A stretch of DNA of 5,493 nt, taken from NCBI GenBank assembly GCA_964558295.1, contig CAZLDQ010000304.1, forward strand, positions 1 through 5,493, read 5' to 3'. This stretch comes from JBDKTH01 sp964558295 (GTDB lineage Bacteria > Planctomycetota > Planctomycetia > Pirellulales > Thermoguttaceae). The notes under the pieces are model-generated. The model did not search any database and was not told the origin of the DNA. It saw only the letters and a program-made list of their open reading frames with translations. Below are positions 1 to 5,493 of this stretch, in pieces (position 1 is the first letter of the stretch; each line of letters begins with the position of its first letter). The position numbers and the translations under genes were made by a program.

Positions 1-63
1 TGGTGTTTCGCTTGGCCATAACGTGTATTTCCGTTGAATTACTTGCTAAAACCGCTTAGTATA

Positions 64-76
64 CCCCGTCGCGGGG
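64..76. other. Small GC-rich hairpin
   Basis: The arms CCCCG and CGGGG flank a 3-base loop (TCG). It lies downstream of the stop of the minus-strand gene that ends at 145. It could help end that transcript, but no T-run follows on either strand, so it is not a standard intrinsic terminator. Nothing else was recognised in positions 1-144. Confidence 0.2.
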
Positions 77-144
77 GGCTTGAAAAGGCTTTGCATGATC
101 GACGGTTAAACGGTTGCAATAGGTCAGCCCGGAAGGTAGTTCAC

Positions 145-432
145 CTAGTAAGGCAAAACATGGCGCAGAGATTCCGCCCGTTGGCCGGCTCGGGTGATTC
201 CGGCCGGGGTCAACCGGAGTTGCATTCCGTCCGCAGCCCGCCGCACTTCGGTCAGCCCCCGGCCCGCTAGGTCTCGGGCCAGCCGGCCGACAAAACCGCG
301 CTGGCCCAAAAGACTGTAGAGCGTTTCCCAATCGGCCAGGTCGGTGTATCGGGTCCACTTGCCCCCGCGCCCGTCGCTGGCCAGATAGTCAAGCAATTGG
401 TCCGCTGTCGATTCGCTTGCCAATGTTCGCAT
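145..432 (-). CDS. Small winged-helix-like hypothetical protein (95 aa)
   Basis: I do not recognise a named family. The 95-residue product starts MRTLASESTADQLLDYLA and ends SLRHVLPY. Residues 9-18 form a helix. Residues 46-63 (FVGRLARDLAGRGLTEVR) look like a recognition helix running into a strand, and residues 64-78 (RAADGMQLRLTPAG) look like a wing; the ending LTPAG is common in winged-helix regulators. The protein is basic and has no signal peptide or membrane segment, so a cytoplasmic DNA-binding role is plausible but inferred. The ATG at 432 is chosen because a purine-rich AAGGGGGGG lies just before it. An in-frame ATG at 447 would put that stretch inside the gene, and starts further upstream overlap the integrase tail in another frame. 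It lies 134 bases downstream of the integrase remnant on the same strand, so it may have come from the same element. Confidence 0.55.
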   Translation of the reverse strand: MRTLASESTADQLLDYLASDGRGGKWTRYTDLADWETLYSLLGQRGFVGRLARDLAGRGLTEVRRAADGMQLRLTPAGITRAGQRAESLRHVLPY

Positions 433-566
433 GGTCCCCCCCTTCATTGTTGCATGATGATGGAAAGAGAGTCTGTCTATGCTTGCCACCGTTCCCTCAG
501 CCCTTTGGTGATGAGTCCTGCCGGGTAGTACCTTTTGAGAATTATCGAGGGCGCGACGGGGTTGTT

Positions 567-815
567 TCATCGTTCGATCCCCGCCGTTCGGACCATTGCC
601 AGAATGCCCGCCTTGATCGGCTCGGGCAGCGTCGGCCATGCGTCGAGGATGGCCCCCAACTCGGGGTATTTCAGGCCGTTTTGTGCGTCAGGTGCGCCGG
701 AATTTGCGCCGCTTTCGGCCGCAACCCCTTGTTTTCCCGACGCTTTTGAGGTAGGTTCGAACCCCTCCCCATCCGCTGAACACGAAATCTGACGATGGAA
801 CGCAAGTTCTTGCAA
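567..815 (-). pseudogene. Orphan C-terminal fragment of a planctomycete-type tyrosine recombinase/integrase
   Basis: The frame encodes a tail with GEGFEPTSKASGKQG near residues 16-30, an Ala/Ser/Gly-rich linker, and then AWPTLPEPIKAGILAMVR before the stop. I recall this closing motif from the C-termini of planctomycete site-specific integrases; that is memory, not a search. The catalytic Arg-His-Arg-Tyr core is absent. An in-frame stop (TAA) lies about 20 bases upstream of the first possible start (TTG at 815), and nothing integrase-like is visible further upstream, so the 5' portion has been deleted or replaced. The codons for GFEP contain a palindromic GGTTCGAACC (754-763) that resembles a tRNA T-loop. 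Alternative: a short unrelated gene of about 82 residues. Confidence 0.5.
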
Positions 816-920
816 GATTATGTGTTGACAGGGTTAAACGCGTGCCATTACTGCTGTTCACTTTGTCCCCTCTTCGGTCGTTGGAGCCAGGATTCGGTGG
901 CTTAGCATGAGCGTCCTAAC

Positions 921-961
921 ACTAGTCCTTGTTGTCTAGTACGCTCCCAAGGTAGACTAGT
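921..961 (+). promoter_or_regulatory. Bulged inverted repeat, possible operator or leader hairpin
   Basis: The left arm ACTAGTCCTTG (921-931) pairs with CAAGG (948-952) and then ACTAGT (956-961). This gives 11 base pairs with a 3-base bulge (TAG, 953-955) and a 16-base loop. ACTAGT is itself palindromic, so the element is also a pair of direct repeats 35 bases apart, and the right copy lies in the 8-bp palindrome GACTAGTC (955-962). It could be a dimeric regulator's operator or an RNA hairpin. Its function is unknown. Confidence 0.35.
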
Positions 962-984
962 CATTATTAGGTGCCGGTGCGAAG

Positions 985-1058
985 CAGGATCGCCAAGCGA
1001 CGGCAAGATGGGGCAGACATTCGGGTTGCCCCCTATCAGGACTAGGTTAGCGATCCTG
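985..1058 (+). promoter_or_regulatory. Nested stem structure, candidate structured leader RNA or small palindromic element
   Basis: The outer stem is a perfect 9-bp inverted repeat, CAGGATCGC (985-993) with GCGATCCTG (1050-1058). Inside it, GATGGGGCA (1007-1015) pairs with TGCCCC (1027-1032) and, after a 2-base bulge, ATC (1035-1037), around an 11-base loop. The first part of the interior (990-1004) can form only very short pairings. The fold ends 77 bases before the start of the isomerase-like gene, where a riboswitch or other cis-regulatory leader would sit. There is no T-run after the outer stem, so it is not a simple terminator. No obvious target-site duplication flanks it, although a small palindromic mobile element is an alternative. 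Confidence 0.35.
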
Positions 1059-1135
1059 TGACGAGGTGCTGCCAGAAATGGTTCGTAGCCGGATCAGGAC
1101 GGACGCAACACTCCCCATTTCGATGGACAAACAAC

Positions 1136-2014
<879 letters not shown>

Positions 2015-2034
2015 GGCACTTCTGAACGCCACCG

Positions 2035-2053
2035 TCTCCCGCACAACGGGAGA
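2035..2053. repeat. 7-bp palindromic hairpin in the convergent intergenic gap
   Basis: TCTCCCG and CGGGAGA flank a 5-base loop (CACAA), 20 bases after the stop of the isomerase-like gene. No T-run follows on either strand. The arm, continuing into GAGGGTGAG, resembles the short dispersed palindromes (CTCTCCC...GGGAGAG) common between genes in GC-rich bacteria, so it may be a REP-like copy. It could also stabilise transcript 3' ends from either side. Confidence 0.4.
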
Positions 2054-2070
2054 GGGTGAGCTGTAGGAAC

Positions 2071-2090
2071 GCCCCCAAAGGGCTTTGTTT
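2071..2090 (+). terminator. Possible weak intrinsic terminator
   Basis: GCCC (2071-2074) pairs with GGGC (2080-2083) around the loop CCAAA, followed directly by TTTGTTT (2084-2090). The stem is only 4 bp, which is short for an efficient terminator, but the T-rich tail and the position about 55 bases after the isomerase-like gene fit. It may act together with the hairpin at 2035-2053. Confidence 0.35.
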
Positions 2091-2104
2091 CTGCTGTCCG
2101 CCGA

Positions 2105-3406
2105 TCATTCTTCCGCCGCGGCAGACCACTCAGACCACTGGCCATCGACTCGTTGTCGAATCAGCCAGACGGCCGCATCACATGGCTTGCCTTGACGACG
2201 GACGAAGATGCCAGCTTCAAGGTCCGGCGATCGGGCCCAGAAGCCTTCCGGAGCGATTACTGTATCGGCGTCGATCGTCCATGGCTGGGAACTGAGATTG
2301 GCCACGATTTCCAAATCGCCGAAGCGGCTACACAGAACCCGGGGCGCGAGGTACTGGAAATCGTCAAGCGGTCGGCCGGCACAGCGAGGGCCGACCGCGG
2401 CTTGCACGCGGCACAAGCGTTCGATCCAGTCGCGTTCTTTTGCCGAAGGCGCAGGCGAATGCGTCCACCAGCTCAGATTAAATCCCATGACAAGGGTAAC
2501 CGACAGATCGAGCCGATTGTGAACGAATCCGCCCAGGTCGTGGTGGTAGAACAGCACCTTGTCATGTGCCAACAGCAACGCGAGGGGTTCGATTCGCCAT
2601 GCCCCTTCCGACCAAAGGTCTTCGTAGAGCACGTGGTTGCCAAAAGGACGATTCGGCAGCCAGGGGAAGCTCAAGCCGCAAAACATCGTCTCCCAGTTGA
2701 TCAGCCGGTCGTGACCGTCCTCGGTACCCAGCGGAACCACGGCCGAATCAACCCGGGCGATCCGGTGGATCCCTTCGAGATAGGCGCCTGCATGGGGCGC
2801 GGCCGGATTGGTGTCCCACCGATGCCCTCGAGCACCGACCTGGTCCTGAAAGAGGACGTCCACCGGAAACTCTTGGGTAAACTGGCGGCGGATTACGTCG
2901 TTGGCCGCACGAACCGCCGGATGCCATGCACAAATCGTGTACCCTTGAACCGTGTTCAAACCATAGCTTTCTGGATAGATCTTGCCTTCAAAATCCCGGG
3001 AAAGGGGGGCTTCGCCCTCTTTCTCAAACGTCGGCCCCTTTGGATTGGTACACCACCAAGTCGGGTTCGTGTAGGGCATAAACAAATGCCCTTTCGCGCG
3101 GCAGGTCTTGACCAACTGTGCAAGATCCTCAGGCGTCCCCTTCGCCGGATTTGGCGGCAGGTGATCCGGATACTGTCGGTCGAAACCACCGTGAAGGTAA
3201 TCGCAAATGTGAAACAACACCGGAAACGGCAGGCCCTCGGCAATTTGCGTCTCTTCCTTCAGGGTCTTGGCATTGACCTTCAGTAGGATACTCCGCTTCA
3301 ACCGCTCCACAACGTCGCCGGATGCTTTGTCGGTCAGGCCGCGAGTAAATTGATTGCGTTGGGCATAGACACGGAGCACTTCGCGATGTGGAGTACCGAG
3401 CGTCAT
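2105..3406 (-). CDS. C-terminal half: (beta/alpha)8 glycosidase-like domain plus beta domain
   Basis: This frame carries the probable catalytic barrel. Counting in the restored 955-residue protein, HICDYLHGG (588-596) and FMPYTNPTWW (631-640) look like early barrel strands with aromatic substrate contacts. VDVLFQDQVG contains Asp710, a candidate nucleophile, and PLGTEDG contains Glu751, a candidate acid/base. DLEIVANLSSQPW is typical of an amylase-type C-terminal beta domain. Catalytic roles are inferred by analogy with clan-wide barrel layouts. The frame has no signal peptide of its own and is open back to 3478. If translated alone it could start at the ATG at 3406, which overlaps the upstream stop as ATGA, or at a GTG at 3421. 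Neither has a visible ribosome binding site. Such a product would lack the export signal and remain cytoplasmic. Confidence 0.65.
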   Translation of the reverse strand: MTLGTPHREVLRVYAQRNQFTRGLTDKASGDVVERLKRSILLKVNAKTLKEETQIAEGLPFPVLFHICDYLHGGFDRQYPDHLPPNPAKGTPEDLAQLVKTCRAKGHLFMPYTNPTWWCTNPKGPTFEKEGEAPLSRDFEGKIYPESYGLNTVQGYTICAWHPAVRAANDVIRRQFTQEFPVDVLFQDQVGARGHRWDTNPAAPHAGAYLEGIHRIARVDSAVVPLGTEDGHDRLINWETMFCGLSFPWLPNRPFGNHVLYEDLWSEGAWRIEPLALLLAHDKVLFYHHDLGGFVHNRLDLSVTLVMGFNLSWWTHSPAPSAKERDWIERLCRVQAAVGPRCAGRPLDDFQYLAPRVLCSRFGDLEIVANLSSQPWTIDADTVIAPEGFWARSPDLEAGIFVRRQGKPCDAAVWLIRQRVDGQWSEWSAAAEE

Positions 3407-4980
3407 CTGCTGCAACGGCACACGGACTGTCTGGCCCGGCTTTCCAAAGACACGAAAAAGATGGGTGTACTGGCCGATCCGCCGGTCCGCCGGTCCGCCG
3501 GACCGCTGGCCGCAATCTCCGATTCAGCCGGAACGAAGGGTTCCTCGGGCAATTGAACGCCAAATAGTGCCAGCCGCCCTCCGCGGGTGTGGAGGACCAC
3601 GAAGTCACAGAAAGCGCGGTTGGCCGAACGAAACGTCATATCATTGGCCGGCACCAGGGCGTGATAGAACGAATAGCCGCCCCCCGCCTCCCACCAGATG
3701 CCTCCCTCGCGCACGTAGTCGCGAATCGCCGCAAGCATCGTCTTGGCATGTTCGGCCGATTCGGCCGGAAAACCTTCCTGAAGCGTGTTGACAATCGCAA
3801 ACCACTCCCGTGGTTTGGCCAGCGCCGCACGGAGGCTAGCCGGATCACGGAGAATTTCGATCTCGAGGTGTCCTTCGGTGACCCATTTCTGCCGGCCCAG
3901 TTCGCTGATCCATTGGCTTACCGGGAACGGTTGCCGCTCGCCGGGCCGACCACTTGGGCGTGACAGCACGAAGGCGATGCGTCGGGGAGGTTCCGGCCAA
4001 CGCCTGGGCGATTTGCCGAGGAATGTGTCGGGCGGCTGCACCTCGCGTCCTGGCCGGGGCGGGCTCTCGTAGAGCTTCGCCAGCGTGGCGATCACGCTGG
4101 CCATCTGTGGACGCAATGAGTCGTGAGCCCCCACGATTCCTCCGAAGCGAAATAGCCACCCCCAACCGCCAAGGCGGTAGCCCGACAACCAGCTCCCCTG
4201 GTCGGTCTCGACCAGTGAAAGATCGTGTTTATCGCCGGCCGGGCAACGGTTGTCCGTCACTTTCCATCGCGTCATTTCTTTGAGATACCAAGAGGGAAGC
4301 CAACCCTCGGCGTCTTTTCCTGGTCGCACGGATACAGGCTCGCAATGGAACGCCCCCATCTGGCAACGGTCACCGGTCACCTGGAGCATACCGGTGCCGC
4401 CCAGCAAATGCCGCATGACACCGGCCCCACCCCGCTCAAAGAACGAACGCGAGAATGCCAAGCCAAGATGTTCTGGAAAGACAAATTCCTGGAGCGACGG
4501 AACGTCGAACTCCAACGAAACCGGGAACATCCATCCAAGCATCATTCCATGCTTCAACTGGACCTCGGCTTGCCACGTCGGCCCCTCAGCGGCCACCATA
4601 CAGTGAATCTTGACCGCAGCGTCTGGACCTTCGAAGTCGAGCATCAGCTCCCCCTGCTCAGCATTCCAGGCGTGGTGGAACTTGCAGGTTGAAGCTTCGA
4701 TCACCGGCTCCTTTTGCCGCTCAATCCGCCACAGGTCCTTACCGCCACGCACAAGCTTTCCCTCACCGCCGTGGTCTTCCATCCAACGAATAGCTCCGTT
4801 CGCTGCGTCGAAAGCTAATGCCCATCGGGGCGTTTCGAGGATCAACTCCCCTTGACCTTCCTTGAATGTGACATCAGTGGCTTGTGATTCCGTCGCGTCA
4901 AACGAAAGGAGGGAGACGCCCACCAATAGGGACACGAGACTCATGGAACGGATTTTGACGTGCATGGCAACGTTTTTCAT
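3403..4980 (-). CDS. N-terminal half: secreted beta-rich and amidotransferase-like domains
   Basis: As it stands this frame encodes 525 residues. The N-terminus has basic residues (Lys2, His7, Lys9, Arg11), a hydrophobic core SLVSLLVGVSLLSF (14-27) and a likely signal peptidase I site after SQA (32-34). It then has a beta-rich region (GELILETPRWALAFDAANGAIRW style, about 45-290) like the N-terminal sandwiches of large glycosidases. Next is an alpha/beta region in which FAIVNTLQEGFP and DYVREGGIWWEAGGG (about 421-435) resemble class I amidotransferase-like or ThuA-like folds, without an evident catalytic cysteine. The last 27 residues after the repeat (TGGSAST... onward) look out of frame. The ATG at 4980 is preferred; a TTG at 4986 and an ATG at 4965 are alternatives, and no clear Shine-Dalgarno is seen. 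The domain assignments are by eye and moderate at best. Confidence 0.65.
   Translation of the reverse strand: MKNVAMHVKIRSMSLVSLLVGVSLLSFDATESQATDVTFKEGQGELILETPRWALAFDAANGAIRWMEDHGGEGKLVRGGKDLWRIERQKEPVIEASTCKFHHAWNAEQGELMLDFEGPDAAVKIHCMVAAEGPTWQAEVQLKHGMMLGWMFPVSLEFDVPSLQEFVFPEHLGLAFSRSFFERGGAGVMRHLLGGTGMLQVTGDRCQMGAFHCEPVSVRPGKDAEGWLPSWYLKEMTRWKVTDNRCPAGDKHDLSLVETDQGSWLSGYRLGGWGWLFRFGGIVGAHDSLRPQMASVIATLAKLYESPPRPGREVQPPDTFLGKSPRRWPEPPRRIAFVLSRPSGRPGERQPFPVSQWISELGRQKWVTEGHLEIEILRDPASLRAALAKPREWFAIVNTLQEGFPAESAEHAKTMLAAIRDYVREGGIWWEAGGGYSFYHALVPANDMTFRSANRAFCDFVVLHTRGGRLALFGVQLPEEPFVPAESEIAASGPADRRTGGSASTPIFFVSLESRARQSVCRCSR
3478..3501. repeat. 8-bp perfect tandem repeat, three copies, at the frameshift
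   Basis: TCCGCCGG occurs three times head to tail (3478-3485, 3486-3493, 3494-3501), reading CCGGCGGA on the coding strand. Eight bases is not a multiple of three, so each gain or loss changes frame. Two copies join the two halves of the large minus-strand gene through PADRRIGQY; three copies give the observed break. The end of the array also forms a hairpin, CGGTCC/GGACCG around GCC (3491-3505), which would favour replication slippage. Confidence 0.9.
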
Positions 4981-4992
4981 CAGCAAATTTCA

Positions 4993-5011
4993 CATAGCGA
5001 GACCGGCTATG
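4993..5011 (-). promoter_or_regulatory. Palindromic hairpin just upstream of the large secreted gene
   Basis: CATAGC and GCTATG flank a 7-base spacer, and the element ends 12 bases before the ATG at 4980. A 6-6 inverted repeat of this size could be an operator for a dimeric regulator, or an RNA hairpin next to the ribosome entry site, which itself lacks a good Shine-Dalgarno. No sigma factor -10/-35 pair could be defined around it. Confidence 0.35.
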
Positions 5012-5068
5012 CCTCGGGCGGCACGATGAGTTCCAGCATTGTTCGGTGATTGAAACCTGTCAAGGACT

Positions 5069-5093
5069 GTGGCGATACTCTCTCAATCGCCAC
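5069..5093. repeat. 8-bp perfect hairpin overlapping a terminal-type repeat
   Basis: GTGGCGAT (5069-5076) and ATCGCCAC (5086-5093) are perfectly inverted around the 9-base loop ACTCTCTCA. The hairpin lies about 90 bases upstream of the large minus-strand gene and could influence its promoter, or form the end of a small mobile element. No T-run follows on either strand. Confidence 0.4.
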
Positions 5094-5487
5094 TTGCGCC
5101 GACCAACCCCCATCGGGAGACGTCCGAATCAGCCCCAAAACATCGGAGCAGTAACTGGCCGCTGGGGCTTACCTGCCGTTGGTCAGTCTGGAACTTCGTC
5201 GTCTGGGAAGCCAGCAAACAAAGGGGGAGTGCTTCGATGATCCCTGGGAATTTGTGGCATTGGCTGATGGCCTGACTGAAGGAGAGACGCGAGGGGCTAA
5301 AGCAATACCGGGCTTTGGTCGAACGCATCAGCCGGCACGTGGCTCAAGACCGACAGCATGTCCGCATGCTGAAGACCGAACGGACGATGACCGAGCCCCA
5401 ATTCGCTGCCGGCTTGGATTCCATGGAACAGGACTCCTCGGCACTGAGATGCCCCCATTTTTTGTACCAGGGGTTATGAGAGTATCG
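5073..5487. mobile_element. Candidate small element bounded by imperfect terminal inverted repeats
   Basis: CGATACTCTC (5073-5082) is the exact inverse of GAGAGTATCG (5478-5487). Continuing inward from ATACTCTC, the two ends still share several further positions (roughly 12 of 16). The enclosed 415 bases have no intact gene. This fits a decayed insertion sequence or a non-autonomous derivative. No target-site duplication is evident and only six bases lie beyond the right end, so chance similarity cannot be excluded. Confidence 0.25.
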
Positions 5488-5493
5488 GTTGGG

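Larger units (their letters stand above)
816..1135. other. Structured intergenic region upstream of the isomerase-like gene
   Basis: This stretch of about 320 bases has no convincing open frame on either strand. It contains three inverted repeats: AGCCA/TGGCT at 885-902, the bulged repeat at 921-961 and the long nested fold at 985-1058. It also has four CTAG-containing sites (921, 935, 956 and 1041). An exact TTGACA at 825-830 has no acceptable -10 partner. The region probably holds the promoter and leader of the downstream plus-strand gene, but no promoter can be defined by eye. Confidence 0.5.
2105..4980 (-). pseudogene. Large secreted glycoside-hydrolase-like (DUF6259-like) gene, split by a frameshift
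   Basis: Two overlapping minus-strand frames together form one protein of about 955 residues (ATG at 4980) if one 8-bp repeat copy is removed. The order is: signal peptide (1-34), beta-rich N-terminal domain (about 35-290), an amidotransferase/flavodoxin-like domain (about 335-450), linker, (beta/alpha)8 domain (about 580-840) and C-terminal beta domain (about 872-955). The layout and barrel resemble DUF6259 carbohydrate-active proteins; this family call is from recognition and is uncertain. The break lies in the tandem repeat at 3478-3501. Reading on after ATC at 3478-3476 gives IGQYTHLFRVFGKPGQTVRV, clearly protein-like and continuous with the second half, while the first frame ends after a short implausible tail. 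The gene is either recently inactivated, switchable by repeat number, or subject to an assembly error. Confidence 0.7.
5012..5493. other. Region without an intact gene; possible decayed coding sequence between inverted repeats
   Basis: No convincing intact gene is seen. Plus-strand frames contain protein-like pieces in succession. One runs from 5155 (after a TAA) and includes FDDPWEFVALADGLTEGETR. A second frame from about 5270 includes EGLKQYRALVERISRH and MTEPQFAAGLDSMEQD, and stops at 5477-5479. The first piece has no early ATG, and the apparent hand-over near 5290 would need a frameshift, so this may be a remnant of a gene I do not recognise. The stretch is bounded by the inverted repeats at 5073 and 5478-5487. 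Confidence 0.3.

Noticed and set aside
433..639. N-terminal extension of the small winged-helix-like gene
   Set aside because: It overlaps the integrase tail in another frame, is low-complexity in character, and bypasses the well-placed purine-rich ribosome site before 432.
745..780. tRNA gene suggested by GGTTCGAACC
   Set aside because: No acceptor, D or anticodon arms can be formed around it; only the T-loop-like core is present.
825..853. TTGACA promoter -35 box
   Set aside because: The hexamer is perfect, but no acceptable -10 occurs at 16-18 bases and it is about 300 bases from the gene.
1058..1135. Upstream GTG start for the isomerase-like gene
   Set aside because: It would add 26 residues before the Tat signal and start at the edge of the palindromic fold; Tat motifs lie near the N-terminus.
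2153..3286. Long plus-strand open frame of 377 residues
   Set aside because: It is antisense to the barrel domain, rich in Arg/Pro/Gln, and shows no domain-like sequence, whereas the opposite strand does.
3478..3501. Programmed ribosomal frameshift site
   Set aside because: There is no slippery heptamer; the 8-bp repeat copy number explains the frame change more simply.

Overview
The window looks like planctomycete chromosomal DNA. The clearest reasons are a hydroxypyruvate-isomerase-like TIM-barrel protein with a Tat signal, a very large secreted carbohydrate-enzyme-like protein, and a coding tail (AWPTLPEPIKAGILAMVR) that I recall from the C-termini of planctomycete tyrosine recombinases. 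The assignment is by recognition only; no search was run.

Layout. Positions 1-144 hold no gene. At 145-432 (minus) is a 95-residue winged-helix-like protein of unknown role. At 567-815 (minus) is the orphan C-terminal tail of an integrase whose catalytic part is missing, which marks an old mobile-element scar. Positions 816-1135 are non-coding but structured: an 11-bp bulged inverted repeat (921-961) and a long nested fold closed by a perfect 9-bp stem (985-1058). Both lie upstream of a Tat-exported sugar isomerase/epimerase-like gene at 1136-2014 (plus). A 90-base convergent gap with two hairpins, one a possible weak terminator, separates it from the second major locus.

That locus (2105-4980, minus) is one ancestral gene for a secreted protein of about 955 residues: signal peptide, beta-rich N-terminal domain, amidotransferase-like middle domain, (beta/alpha)8 glycosidase-like domain resembling DUF6259 proteins, and C-terminal beta domain. 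It is now split into two overlapping frames. The break is a perfect 8-bp tandem repeat present three times (3478-3501). Removing exactly one copy restores a single uninterrupted, protein-like frame. This suggests slipped-strand expansion, or possibly an on/off switch. It is the most interesting observation here.

Positions 4981-5493 carry no convincing intact gene. A 6-bp palindromic hairpin sits just upstream of the start of the large gene. A pair of imperfect terminal-type inverted repeats (5073 and 5487) bounds about 415 bases that contain decayed-looking coding sequence.

The two major genes are both predicted to be exported and both look like sugar-handling proteins, so they may belong to one polysaccharide-use neighbourhood. 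They are convergent and not co-transcribed, so this link is only inference.
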